From: Phycisphaerales bacterium UBA2421
GTDB lineage: Bacteria; Planctomycetota; Phycisphaerae; Tepidisphaerales; Tepidisphaeraceae
DNA: 64,000 bases
Assembly: GCA_002343075.1 (NCBI GenBank)
Contig: DDRH01000010.1
Coordinates: forward strand, 698-64,697
Direction of reading: 5' to 3'
The position numbers and the translations under genes are program-made. The notes under the pieces are model-generated. The model was not told the origin of the DNA, searched no databases, and saw only the letters and a program-made list of their open reading frames with translations. Positions 50,493 through 59,820 of this stretch are shown in pieces; the stretch's first letter is position 1; each line of letters opens with the position of its first letter.

Positions 50493-52418
50493 ATGGTCCA
50501 GAATGTCATGAGCCGACTCGATCAACACATCGCCTCCGTCCGAAACAAACTTGCGTTGACACAGTTTGTTCACGCGCTGGCGTGGACGCTGCTGATTCTC
50601 GCAACGCTCGTGTTGCTCTACATCGTTGTCAGTCGCCTGTTGCGTGTTGAGCTTCCGCATCAACCTTATCTTCTCTTTGGCGGAGCGGGTGCCGCGGCGT
50701 TGGCGGCGGTGGTGCTGGGGGTGGTTCGTCGGCCCTCCCACGCGGCGGCAGCCGTGGCGATTGATCAGAGACTCGGGCTGAAAGAAAAGTTTTCCACCGC
50801 ACTCCAGCTACGCAACGGCAACAATGATGCGTTTGCGCTCGCCGCTATCCGTGATGCCGAGCAGACGGCGCAGAGAGTCGCCGTTAACTTCAAACAACAT
50901 TTTCCATTCAAGTTCCCCGGAGCGACTTATGCCCTGATCGGCGTGACCGCGGCCGCGCTCGCGGCTTTTTATCTGATTCCGACCGATCTCGATCTCTTTG
51001 GAAAGGAAGCCGCACGCGCACAATTGCTGAAGCAAGAGGCGGCAATGAAGGCCGCAGAGGCCCAGGTGAAGAAGGCCCTGGCCACGGTGGAAGCCGTACC
51101 GAAAGCGTCGCAAGATCTAGATGCGGTCAAACAGGCCAAGCTCGATTTGGCCAGCTTGCTCAGGGCACCGATCAAGGACCCTGCGTCGGCAAATCGTTCG
51201 GCGCTCAAGGCATTGCAGGATGTGAATGACGCCGTCAAAAACCAGATCGAAAACCAGCAAAAGTTTGCGGCGGCCCAGAACGACGCCAAGTTGCTGAAAA
51301 ACATGGCCCCCGATCCTCAGGACAAAGGCCCCCTGGCCGACGCCCAGCGTGCGATGGCCGCGGGTGAGTTTGCCAAGGCCGCGGACGACTTGAAGAAGCT
51401 GGTTGAAAACTTTGACAAGCTCGACAACGACCAGCAGCAGCAGGCGAGTCAGCAGATGCAGAAACTGGCCCAGCAATTGCAGCAGGCCGCGCAGAATCCT
51501 CAGCAAATGCAGCAGATGCAGCAACAACTGCAGCAGCAACTCGGATTGAATCAACAGCAGGCGCAGCAAATGGCCCAGCAGATGCAGCAGGCGGCGCAGG
51601 GCAACCCGCAGGCCCAGCAGCAGTTGCAACAGATGGCTCAGCAGATGATGCAACAATTGAACAATGGGCAGGGACCCAACCAGCAGCAGCAACAGCAGAT
51701 CCAGCAGATGATGCAGCAGATGCAGGCGCAAATGGGCAACCAGCAGGCGCAGCAGCAGATGGCGCAGGCCATGCAGCAAATGGCACAGGCCATGCAGCAG
51801 GCGGCGCAGGCCCAGCAGGGTCAACAGCCTGGCCAGCAACCGCAGCCGGGTGAAGCCGGGCAGCAGCAAATGCAGCAGGCCATGCAGCAGATGCAGCAAC
51901 AGCTCGATCAGATGGAAGCCGTCGCCCAGGACGCCCAGCAGCTCGCCGACGCACAGGCCGGGCTTGATCAGGCAATGCAGGAGGCGGCGGGCATGTGCAA
52001 TGGCGAGGGTGAAGGTGAAGGCGGGCAAGCCGGCAATGGCGGGCAGTGGCGCGAAGGCGACCCGAATCGCATGGGCAACAATGGCGATGGCATGGGCGGC
52101 GCAGGCATCGCCGCCGGAGATCGATCGGCCAAGCAGCAGGCGCCATTTGGCGTCAAACGAGAAACGGCCCCAAGTCAAAACACTAAAGACGGACGTCTCC
52201 TCGCCTCGATTTACATTAAGGACAACAAGCCCATCAAAGGCAGCGGCAAGGCAGAGCTAAGGGACGTCGCCGCCGCAGCCGAGCAGGAAGCAGCCGATGA
52301 AGTCGATACCGATCGCGTCGGTCGAGGCGCACAGAATGTCGTCAAGGACTATTTCGGCTCCCTGAGCAAAGAAGAAGAGCCCGCCGCCCCGACGGAACCC
52401 GCACCGCTGCCGAAGTGA
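50493..52418 (+). CDS. Membrane protein with long Gln/Met-rich coiled-coil (DUF4175-like)
   Basis: 641 residues; an ATG at 50508 is an alternative start. Three membrane helices (about 24-47, 58-77 and 140-162) are followed by an Ala/Lys-rich coiled coil (about 168-310) and then some 180 residues dominated by Q, M, A and N (about 318-500). The end is Gly/Asn-rich and acidic. Such N-terminal helices plus a Q-rich stalk occur in DUF4175-type proteins near MoxR/Bat operons in planctomycetes and Bacteroidetes. It probably belongs to the Bat system encoded downstream (inference). CAG-rich coding sequence causes many long reading frames on the other strand. Confidence 0.7.
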   Translation: MVQNVMSRLDQHIASVRNKLALTQFVHALAWTLLILATLVLLYIVVSRLLRVELPHQPYLLFGGAGAAALAAVVLGVVRRPSHAAAAVAIDQRLGLKEKFSTALQLRNGNNDAFALAAIRDAEQTAQRVAVNFKQHFPFKFPGATYALIGVTAAALAAFYLIPTDLDLFGKEAARAQLLKQEAAMKAAEAQVKKALATVEAVPKASQDLDAVKQAKLDLASLLRAPIKDPASANRSALKALQDVNDAVKNQIENQQKFAAAQNDAKLLKNMAPDPQDKGPLADAQRAMAAGEFAKAADDLKKLVENFDKLDNDQQQQASQQMQKLAQQLQQAAQNPQQMQQMQQQLQQQLGLNQQQAQQMAQQMQQAAQGNPQAQQQLQQMAQQMMQQLNNGQGPNQQQQQQIQQMMQQMQAQMGNQQAQQQMAQAMQQMAQAMQQAAQAQQGQQPGQQPQPGEAGQQQMQQAMQQMQQQLDQMEAVAQDAQQLADAQAGLDQAMQEAAGMCNGEGEGEGGQAGNGGQWREGDPNRMGNNGDGMGGAGIAAGDRSAKQQAPFGVKRETAPSQNTKDGRLLASIYIKDNKPIKGSGKAELRDVAAAAEQEAADEVDTDRVGRGAQNVVKDYFGSLSKEEEPAAPTEPAPLPK

Positions 52419-52436
52419 CGCTGGATACCAGAATCT

Positions 52437-52530
52437 CAAAACCAGAAATCTGAATCAATGACGAGAACCGAATGACGAATGACGAGCGGCAACTTCGAGC
52501 CTCGGAATTGATTCGTCATTCCGGTTCCCT
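52437..52530. repeat. Dispersed intergenic repeat, copy 2 (inverted arms)
   Basis: Left arm contains GAGAACCGAATGACGAATGA (from 52463) and the right arm ATTCGTCATTCCGGTTC (52511-52527) is its near reverse complement. Related to the unit at 48911-49033. It ends just before the start of the binding-protein gene. Confidence 0.55.
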
Positions 52531-52537
52531 CTTTCGG

Positions 52538-53485
52538 ATGTTAACCAACCTGTGTTTAGCCGTGTTCATCTGTGGCTCGCTTTCCTGCGACCGGGCCGAC
52601 AAACCAAGCCAACTCACGCTTTACACGAGCATCGACGAACCGATCGCCCGGCCGATTATTGAGCAGTTTGAGAAAGAGACTGGCATTGACGTCGTAATCA
52701 TCGGCGATACCGAAGCCAATAAGTCCGTCGGCCTCGCCGAACGCCTGCGCGCCGAACGGAATCGCCCGCGGTGCGATGTGTGGTGGGGGAATGAGCCGTT
52801 TCACACGATTAACCTGGCACGTGAAGGTTTGTTCCAGCCGTACGAGTCGCCCAGCGCCGCCGACGTGCCGGCGATGTACCGCGACCCGCAGCACCGCTGG
52901 GCGGGGAATGGGCTGAGGGCGCGGGTGATCGTGTGGGCTGAGGGCAAAGAGCCTCGGGGCGAGTTCAGTCTCGCTGAGAGGCGATTCGCGATCGCACGTC
53001 CGACGGCGGGGACAACCGCAGGCTACTTCGCCGCGCTCTACACGATCAAAGGGCAAGAGTTCGGCGATGAGTTTGTGCGACGACTCGGTCGCCCGACACT
53101 GCTCGGAGGCAACGGCCCGGTCGCCGAAGCGGTTGGCCGGGGCGAGTTCGATGTCGGCTGGACCGACAACGATGATGCCGCCAATGTTCTGCGCAACGGC
53201 GGAAGGCTGTCGGTGGGCTTTGCGGGTTCGGGCACACTCATGATCCCGACAACCGTGGCGCTGGTGGCGAATCGCCCTGAAAATGGGAATGCGAGGAAGC
53301 TCGTCGATTTTCTTTTGAGCCGTGGAGTGGAGAACGAGTTGATCCACGCCCAGTTTGCCGGCTGGAGCATCTGCGGAGGCGAGGGCCAGCCGGCGGCATT
53401 GCAGATTGATTACGAGGAAGTTGCCAAGCAGATGCCTGAAGCCGTCCGCAGAGCGACGGCGATCCTCGAAGGAAGAGAGCCGTGA
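52538..53485 (+). CDS. Fe(III)-type ABC transporter solute-binding lipoprotein
   Basis: 315 residues from the ATG at 52538. A short lipoprotein signal ends G-S-L-S-C at residue 17. The mature protein has L-T-L-Y-T-S-I-D-E-P-I-A (periplasmic binding-protein fold II), D-V-W-W-G-N-E-P-F near 80, R-P-T-A-G-T-T-A-G-Y near 160 and D-V-G-W-T-D-N-D-D-A near 215, as in FbpA/AfuA-like ferric-iron binders. The DNA coding for the hydrophobic core of the signal (52550-52577) matches a dispersed intergenic repeat. Forms an operon with the permease; the ATPase must come from elsewhere. The ligand, iron or another small anion complex, is inferred. Confidence 0.82.
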   Translation: MLTNLCLAVFICGSLSCDRADKPSQLTLYTSIDEPIARPIIEQFEKETGIDVVIIGDTEANKSVGLAERLRAERNRPRCDVWWGNEPFHTINLAREGLFQPYESPSAADVPAMYRDPQHRWAGNGLRARVIVWAEGKEPRGEFSLAERRFAIARPTAGTTAGYFAALYTIKGQEFGDEFVRRLGRPTLLGGNGPVAEAVGRGEFDVGWTDNDDAANVLRNGGRLSVGFAGSGTLMIPTTVALVANRPENGNARKLVDFLLSRGVENELIHAQFAGWSICGGEGQPAALQIDYEEVAKQMPEAVRRATAILEGREP

Positions 53486-53533
53486 TACACCCTCGCCCGG
53501 GGAGCCAGGAGAGAGTGCAGAGGGAGTGGCGGA

Positions 53534-55144
53534 ATGAAGTTTCGGGCGTCATCTGCCTTTAGTTTCCTCTTCTACTCGGCTGTGGCGGTCTGCTTCGTCG
53601 CGCCGCTTGCCTGGGTGGGATTGACGCTGCTCGCGGAGCCTGCCGCGTGGAGTGAGTTGTGGTTGGATGCCTTCCGACTGCGCTTGCTGGGGCGTACACT
53701 TTTCTACAACTCGCTCGTTGCGATGATCGCGACAATCATTGCCATCCCGGCCGCGGTGGCGCTGGGGCGGGGCCGTGGGACGGTTTCGCGCGGGCTTGTG
53801 TTGTTCCTGCCGGTGTCGCTCCTTCTGCCGTCGATCGCATTCGAGTACGGATGGAAGCAAGCGCTACTGCTCGGCGGGGTGTTTCCCTCTCCGCAGTCGG
53901 TCGGCGATGTCGCGCGGTGTATCTGGACGCTCGCTGCATGGCTCTGGCCGATTCCCGCCTGCATTGGCGCGATTGTGTTGCGACGGTTTGACGTAAGCAT
54001 CCTGGAACAGAGCGCGATCGATGGTGTACTCAACCGGTTTACCCTGCGAGTGCTCATCAGGCCGCTGCTCGCCGGAGCGGCGATCGTGCTTCTGCTGGCA
54101 TCGCAGGAGTTTGCCGTGTTCGAGCCAAGCGGCATCAGCGTGGTGGCGACGGAAGTGCGCATGGTCTTTGATACCGGTGCCTACTCGTCTTCAACCAACC
54201 CGATTACGCAAGTCTTTGGCGCCGGCGGGGGTGAGGCGATCGGCGCGCCCAGCCAATCTGCACGCTCGGCAGCGGCGATCGTCACGGCGATGCCTCTGGC
54301 GGCCACCACTGTGCTGATTGCCGCATTGGCCTGGTGGGCTTCTCGCAGGCTGGCGGTTGAAGGCGAACTGCACGTCGGCCGTCGTCCGACGGTCCTCCGC
54401 GCGCCGCGGTGGAGTGTAATCGCTGGTTATCTGGTGATTGGAATCACAAGCGGCCTGCCGCTGGTGGCGCTTCTGGTCGCGCACAAGAGTGGGTTTAGCC
54501 CGCAGAAGGTGTGGGCGACTTTCTCGCCGCAGGTGATCGGATCGATTTTCCTGGCCACCATGACGATGACAGTCTCAATTGCGATGGCGCTGTTTCAGCT
54601 TGCCCGGCCGCGCCGTGGAATGATCGCGCTCGCGGCGGTCTGTTTTCTGCTCGGCGGGCAGATGCTGGCGATCGGGCTGATTCGACTCTTTAACCGCAAC
54701 ATTACGGCGTTCATCTATGATTCATTTGCGATTGCGGTACTGGCCTATGCCGCTCGCTTCGGATGGCTCGCACTGGCGGCGGGGGGAATGACCTGGCAAC
54801 GAGGGTGGGTGTCGTTGCGCGAACTAGCAGCGATCGATGGCGCATCGCCCGGCCAAACGCTTCGCAGCGTGGTGCTCCCGCTCGCATGGCCCGTTCTGCT
54901 GGCGGCGGGCTTGCTTGTCGCCGTGCTGAGTCTCACTGAGGTTGCGGCGACTGTGCTCCTTAGCCCGCAGAATCCGCAGCCACTCGTGCCAATGCTGCTG
55001 CAATGGGTACACCTTCAGCGGTATGATGCGATGATCGAGGGAACGCTGCTCCTATCCTGCGTTGTCAGTTGTCTGGCAGTACTTGCAGTGGTGCTGGGCG
55101 CTTTTGGCCGGAGGGCGTTCTCTGCGCTGGCCAAGTCGCCATGA
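53534..55144 (+). CDS. ABC transporter permease, FbpB/ThiP type (fused two-domain)
   Basis: 536 residues with about twelve membrane helices in two homologous halves. The coupling-helix motifs E-x3-A-x-x-x-G appear as E-Q-S-A-I-D-G-V-L-N near residue 158 and E-L-A-A-I-D-G-A-S-P-G near residue 430, typical of ferric-iron and thiamine permeases where both domains are on one chain. It should work with the binding lipoprotein encoded 48 bases upstream. No nucleotide-binding subunit follows, since the next gene is an NHL lipoprotein. Confidence 0.85.
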   Translation: MKFRASSAFSFLFYSAVAVCFVAPLAWVGLTLLAEPAAWSELWLDAFRLRLLGRTLFYNSLVAMIATIIAIPAAVALGRGRGTVSRGLVLFLPVSLLLPSIAFEYGWKQALLLGGVFPSPQSVGDVARCIWTLAAWLWPIPACIGAIVLRRFDVSILEQSAIDGVLNRFTLRVLIRPLLAGAAIVLLLASQEFAVFEPSGISVVATEVRMVFDTGAYSSSTNPITQVFGAGGGEAIGAPSQSARSAAAIVTAMPLAATTVLIAALAWWASRRLAVEGELHVGRRPTVLRAPRWSVIAGYLVIGITSGLPLVALLVAHKSGFSPQKVWATFSPQVIGSIFLATMTMTVSIAMALFQLARPRRGMIALAAVCFLLGGQMLAIGLIRLFNRNITAFIYDSFAIAVLAYAARFGWLALAAGGMTWQRGWVSLRELAAIDGASPGQTLRSVVLPLAWPVLLAAGLLVAVLSLTEVAATVLLSPQNPQPLVPMLLQWVHLQRYDAMIEGTLLLSCVVSCLAVLAVVLGAFGRRAFSALAKSP

Positions 55145-55267
55145 CGAATGCTGGTGCAAGCCGGCTGAATGCGGGGTCGTGTTCGAATGGGCATAGGCGC
55201 AGTACCGAGTGCTGAGGTAAAGCAAGAAGTGAGATTTCAGAGGCGAAAACGAACCCGCGAATGTCTT

Positions 55268-56215
55268 ATGGTTTGCTCGGCGCGACGGCGTTTCCGGGTC
55301 GTTTTTCGCTGCTCTGCGCTTGCCTGGAGGAGCCTTAGCGTATTGCTTCTTCTCGCTGGCTGCAGAGACAGGGACCTGCCGCAGGCTATTTGGCTCTCCA
55401 CTGGAACAGGCCCGGCGCAGGTGGTCTACCCACGGGCAATTGCCTATGACGCCCCGCGGGATCAGTTTGTCGTTGTCGATCGCATGGCGCGCGTGCAGCG
55501 AATCGACCGCGATGGCCAGTTTGTCGCCGGCTGGCGCATGCCGGATTACATGATGGGCAAACCTGTGGGCGTGAGCGTGGGGCCTGATGGAAATATCTAT
55601 GTGCCCGATACGCATTACCAGCGGATCATGGTCTACTCGCCGGACGGTCATTTGCTGCGGCAGTGGGGAGCGCCGGGCAAGGAAGACGGTCAGTTTATCT
55701 TCCCGACAGACGTCGCTTTCGATGATCGTGGGCGAGTGTATGTCAGCGAGTACGGCGATCACGATCGGATACAGATTTTTGATATGCAGGGGAACTACCT
55801 GGCCCAGTTTGGGCAGTTCGGGGACGGTGAAGCGGCGTTTTCGCGTCCGCAATCGATCGCGATCGTCGGTGATACGGTGTATCTGGCCGATTCGTGTAAT
55901 CATCGAATTGGCGTCTGGAAGACCGACGGGCGTTTCGTCAAAAACATCGGCACAGTCGGCACGGCGGCGGGGGAGTTTCGATTTCCGTACGGGCTTGATG
56001 TTTCACCCGACGGCAAGCTGCTCGTGACCGAGTTTGGCAACAATCGGGTGCAGGTGATCGATCCAGAAAGCGGCAAGAGCGTATTACAATGGGGTCGTGC
56101 CGGTCGCCAGCCGGGCGAGTTGGCCTATCCCTGGGCGGCGGTGACTGACAAGCGTGGCAGAGTGGTGATTGTCGATGCGGGTAACAATCGATTGCAGGTA
56201 TTGCAGCGCAGATAA
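55268..56215 (+). CDS. NHL-repeat lipoprotein
   Basis: 315 residues from the ATG at 55268; upstream in-frame starts are possible. A lipoprotein signal ends L-L-L-L-A-G-C at residue 32. The rest is a six-bladed beta-propeller of NHL repeats: P-V-G-V-S-V-G-P-D-G-N-I-Y-V-P-D, F-P-T-D-V-A-F-D-D-R-G-R-V-Y-V-S-E, R-P-Q-S-I-A-I and F-P-Y-G-L-D-V-S-P-D-G mark blades. It is anchored at the membrane or outer membrane and probably binds protein or ligand. It lies between the iron ABC genes and the Bat operon on the same strand. Confidence 0.85.
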   Translation: MVCSARRRFRVVFRCSALAWRSLSVLLLLAGCRDRDLPQAIWLSTGTGPAQVVYPRAIAYDAPRDQFVVVDRMARVQRIDRDGQFVAGWRMPDYMMGKPVGVSVGPDGNIYVPDTHYQRIMVYSPDGHLLRQWGAPGKEDGQFIFPTDVAFDDRGRVYVSEYGDHDRIQIFDMQGNYLAQFGQFGDGEAAFSRPQSIAIVGDTVYLADSCNHRIGVWKTDGRFVKNIGTVGTAAGEFRFPYGLDVSPDGKLLVTEFGNNRVQVIDPESGKSVLQWGRAGRQPGELAYPWAAVTDKRGRVVIVDAGNNRLQVLQRR

Positions 56216-56387
56216 CGGCTACCCCGTGTTCGCAGGCAAAGCTCTGGAGGATGCGCAGGCTGGTCGGGAACGGAGGGATGATCGGTTGATTTCTGTATGC
56301 TGAGGTGCTTCTGGATCGCAGATTGGGTGGTGCCTCGGGTTCGTTTTTAATTCGCTTCGATGTCGCTTAGCATTTCCACGTCGCCGT

Positions 56388-59300
56388 ATGCCGATTTCAC
56401 TTGAGTACATGTCCTGGCTGCAGGCGGTTGGCCTGTTTGCTCTGCTGGCTACGCCGGTGGTGTTGCTTGGCATTCGGTCGCTTGTGGGCTTGGGGCCGGT
56501 GCGCAGGTGGGTTGCGGTCGGTACGCGGCTGGCGGTGCTGCTGCTGATGGTGCTGATTCTGGCTGGTGCGCGTTGGCAGAAGATCAATCGGACAGTCGAA
56601 GTCATGGTGCTTCGCGATGTGAGCGACAGCACACTCAATGTCACCAGCTTTCCGGGTGATTCCCTGCAAAAGTCTATCGAGGACTTCTTGCGGTCGGCGG
56701 CCGATTCAAAACTGAAGCGGCCGGATGACCGCATCGGGGTGATCAGTTTTCATAGCCAGTCGCTGATCGACGCCATACCCAACACATGGCTCGCCCTCGA
56801 TGCGCGGCCGATCCGCGACCCCGGGAATGGCACCGATCTCGCCAGCGCCATTCAACTGGGCCTAGCCACGCTCGGCAAGGATAGCATGCACCGGATGGTG
56901 CTAATGTGGGATGGAAACTCGAACACCGGCGATATTGAGCAGGCGGTGGCGGCGGCGACGAGCGCAGGGGTGCCCATCGACGTGATGCCGCTGAAGTACG
57001 ATGTGGCCAGTGAGGTATTGCTGGACACATTCAACGCGCCCACTTGGAAACGTGAAAATGAGCCTTTTACCATGCAGGTGATTCTACGTTCGACCAACCT
57101 CGGCCCGGTAACCGGCAAGCTGACGGTGCTGCATCAGGGTGTGCCGATGGACCTCGATCCGGAGACACCGGGCGTGCAGTCGGGCCGCATTGTCACGCTT
57201 CAGAACGGACTGAACCGTGAGCCGGTGCGAGTACCCGGCTTGCAGAGCGCAGGCGTGCATCAATTTAAGGCTTCATTTGAGGCACCCAATGTGAGCGCAA
57301 CCGTCGCCGGTGCGGGGGGGCTGCCGGCTGGCAATGTGGGTGGTTCTCCGCCGCAGGGGGACACACTCACCCAGAACAACGTCGGCAGCGCATTTACCTT
57401 CGTCCGCGGGAAGGGGAAGGTGCTTTACATCGATAACGTCCCCAACGGCGCTGGCCAGACGCTCCGCAGCGCGCTCATCGATGAGGGCATTAACATTGAG
57501 GCCGGGCGCACGACGGTTGACCAGTTTCCGAATGATATTGTTGAGCTACAGAATTACGACGCCGTGATCCTGGCCAATGTACCCCGTGGCAGTGGGGGGC
57601 TGAGCGAGGATCAGCAGAAAATGCTGGCAAGCTATGTCCACGATATGGGCGGCGGGCTGGTGATGGTAGGGGGAGACGAATCGTTCGGTGCCGGCGGGTG
57701 GCAGGGATCGCGCCTTGAAGAAGTCCTGCCCGTCAGTATGGATGTGCCGGCGCAACGGCAGATTCCCAAAGGGGCGCTGGTGCTGGTGATGCACTCTTGC
57801 GAAATGCCAAACGGCAACTATTGGGGCGAGCAATGTGCCATCAAGGCAACCGAAACGCTCAGCAGCCGCGATGAAGTGGGTGTCTTAAGCTATGCATGGC
57901 AAGGCCCCGGCGGCGGGGGAAGCCAGTGGGATTTTCCCTTGCAGCAGAAGGGCGATGGCAGCAAAGTCATCGCCGCGATCAAGAAAATGCAGCTAGGCGA
58001 CATGCCCAGCTTCGACGACATGCTGAATGTCGCCATCAACGGCCGAGATGGCAATCCGGGGTTGAAGCAATCCGATGCGCGTCAGAAACATATCATCGTC
58101 ATCAGCGATGGTGATCCGCAGGCGCCGCGCCAAGATCTGATTGACGATTGCATCAAGAACAAGATCAGTATCACGACTATCACGGTCTTTCCCCACATGG
58201 GCGACCCGGATGGTCTCCCGCCGACCATGAAATCCATGGCTCAGCAAACCAAGGGCCGATTTTATGGCCCGATTAACCAGAATCCTGGCCAGTTACCGCA
58301 AATCTTTATCAAAGAGGCCACGGTTGTGCGCCGCAGCCTGATCCACGAGGAGAAAGAGGGTATTCCGCTTAAACTCTCCGATGCAGGAAGTGAGCTTATC
58401 AAGGGGTTGCCGTCATTCGACCCCATCTTCGGGCTGGTGTTGACGACGCGAAAGCCCAACCCGCAGATTGAAGTGCCCCTGGTCGCGGGGAAGAACAATG
58501 ATCCCCTCCTGGCCTACTGGCAAAGCGGGCTGGGGCGCACGGCGGTGTTTACGAGCGACGCGCACAGTCGGTGGTTGGCGAACTGGACTGGCAGCGCGAT
58601 GTATAACAAGTTCTGGAGTCAGGTCGTGCGATCGGTTGCGCGCCCGCCGATGAGCAGCGACTTTGAGGTGAATACGGTGCCAATCGGTGGCAACAAGGGG
58701 CGCATCACGGTGGAGGCGTTGGGGAAAGACAATGCGTTCCTCAATTTCTTATCGATTAATGCGAATGTCGTCAGCCCCAACCCAAACGCCCCGCCGATGC
58801 AAGTTCGGCTGACGCAAACGGGGCCGGGGACATATGCAGGTGAGTTTGACGCCGCCGACCCGGGAAATTACGTCGCAGTGCTGAACTATCGGGGCGCCCG
58901 GGAAGGAAGTGGGGGCATGCTACTCAGCGGGATGGTGGTCAACACCTCACCGGAACTGCGCGACCTCAAGAGTAATGAAGCGGCGATAGAGAGAATCCGC
59001 GCCGCAACCGGCGGGAGAATGCTAGCGCCGTTTGACGCCGCCAACGCTAACTTCTTTGCCAGAGAGGGTTTACGGCCAAGCATTTCGCCACAGCCGATAT
59101 GGGATCGATTACTCCTTGTCTTGCTCGCGCTCATTCTCCTCGACGTCGCGGTGCGAAGAATCGCCTGGGATTGGCTGGCGACGAAGAATCTTGCGTACAG
59201 GGGCGCGGGTTGGATCCGGTCTTTCACCGCCGCGAGGAACATCGAATCGCGGCAGACGCTGGATGCCCTGCAACGCATCAAGCTTGAGCAGATGAGTAAG

Positions 59301-59579
59301 TCTACAACGGCTACCGACGCTTCCGTGGGAAACAGAACGGCCGTCGCGAGCGAACCCTTGCCCGACCGCAGCCGAAAATTCGAGGCCCCCGCAGGCGTCG
59401 AAGGCGATATAACCAGCGTCGTCGGAGGGGCAACAAACAAGGCAATCCCGTCACCGCCAAGCCCGAAACAGCCCCCCAAAGGAGCACCGCAACCGGGCGA
59501 TGGCATGACCGGGCTTCTGGCAGCGAAGAAGCGCGCGCGGGAGCAGATGGAAAATCGGGAGGGCGAAAAAAATGGCTAG
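56388..59579 (+). CDS. Giant VWA/glutamine-amidotransferase-like membrane protein of the Bat operon
   Basis: 1063 residues. Two N-terminal helices (about 10-31 and 45-62), a VWA-like domain beginning E-V-M-V-L-R-D-V-S-D-S-T (MIDAS-type D-x-S-x-S changed to D-V-S-D-S), a class-I GATase-like segment G-K-V-L-Y-I-D-N-V near residue 346 and G-G-G-L-V-M-V-G-G near 422, a second VWA-like core H-I-I-V-I-S-D-G-D near residue 567, and one C-terminal helix (about 905-925) followed by a cytoplasmic Pro-rich tail. Proteins of this plan accompany MoxR, DUF58 and BatA in planctomycetes. The stop overlaps the toxin-like gene by eight bases. Confidence 0.82.
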   Translation: MPISLEYMSWLQAVGLFALLATPVVLLGIRSLVGLGPVRRWVAVGTRLAVLLLMVLILAGARWQKINRTVEVMVLRDVSDSTLNVTSFPGDSLQKSIEDFLRSAADSKLKRPDDRIGVISFHSQSLIDAIPNTWLALDARPIRDPGNGTDLASAIQLGLATLGKDSMHRMVLMWDGNSNTGDIEQAVAAATSAGVPIDVMPLKYDVASEVLLDTFNAPTWKRENEPFTMQVILRSTNLGPVTGKLTVLHQGVPMDLDPETPGVQSGRIVTLQNGLNREPVRVPGLQSAGVHQFKASFEAPNVSATVAGAGGLPAGNVGGSPPQGDTLTQNNVGSAFTFVRGKGKVLYIDNVPNGAGQTLRSALIDEGINIEAGRTTVDQFPNDIVELQNYDAVILANVPRGSGGLSEDQQKMLASYVHDMGGGLVMVGGDESFGAGGWQGSRLEEVLPVSMDVPAQRQIPKGALVLVMHSCEMPNGNYWGEQCAIKATETLSSRDEVGVLSYAWQGPGGGGSQWDFPLQQKGDGSKVIAAIKKMQLGDMPSFDDMLNVAINGRDGNPGLKQSDARQKHIIVISDGDPQAPRQDLIDDCIKNKISITTITVFPHMGDPDGLPPTMKSMAQQTKGRFYGPINQNPGQLPQIFIKEATVVRRSLIHEEKEGIPLKLSDAGSELIKGLPSFDPIFGLVLTTRKPNPQIEVPLVAGKNNDPLLAYWQSGLGRTAVFTSDAHSRWLANWTGSAMYNKFWSQVVRSVARPPMSSDFEVNTVPIGGNKGRITVEALGKDNAFLNFLSINANVVSPNPNAPPMQVRLTQTGPGTYAGEFDAADPGNYVAVLNYRGAREGSGGMLLSGMVVNTSPELRDLKSNEAAIERIRAATGGRMLAPFDAANANFFAREGLRPSISPQPIWDRLLLVLLALILLDVAVRRIAWDWLATKNLAYRGAGWIRSFTAARNIESRQTLDALQRIKLEQMSKSTTATDASVGNRTAVASEPLPDRSRKFEAPAGVEGDITSVVGGATNKAIPSPPSPKQPPKGAPQPGDGMTGLLAAKKRAREQMENREGEKNG

Positions 59580-59820
59580 CGACGCGGGTTTCATGCCGCT
59601 GCGATTTAACAATCCGGTAAAGTTGCGGCGGCAGATGAGTCAGCGCGGTTGGACTGAGGTGCAGATACTTGAGGCGATGCAAACCAAACCGATTTCGGTC
59701 CCCGGAAAACTTGGGCCGGCGTTGCGCTATGTGCATCCCGTGACCGGGAAGTCGGTGGTTGTTGATGCAATGACTGGCGAGATTTTTCACGTTGGTGGCG
59801 AGGGTTTCAGATATGGTTGA
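59572..59820 (+). CDS. Small colicin-E5-like ribonuclease domain protein
   Basis: 82 residues, starting eight bases inside the VWA gene with GGAGGG about ten bases upstream. K-L-R-R-Q-M-S-Q-R-G-W-T-E near residue 17, then P-I-S-V-P-G-K, and R-Y-V-H-P-V-T-G-K-S-V-V-V-D near residue 52 with M-T-G-E-I-F-H-V follow the colicin E5 C-terminal RNase domain (PF12106) as found in polymorphic toxins and stand-alone proteins. Colicin E5 cuts tRNAs with queuine anticodons (Tyr, His, Asn, Asp). The next gene overlaps its end and may be the inhibitor. Its place inside a Bat operon is unusual. Catalytic residues cannot be verified by eye. Confidence 0.65.
   Translation: MASDAGFMPLRFNNPVKLRRQMSQRGWTEVQILEAMQTKPISVPGKLGPALRYVHPVTGKSVVVDAMTGEIFHVGGEGFRYG

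Noticed and set aside
51117..52178. 353-residue Leu/His-rich minus-strand frame and a 303-residue companion
   Set aside because: They mirror the CAG-rich Gln-rich gene; the composition (poly-Leu from CTG) is an artefact of the complement.
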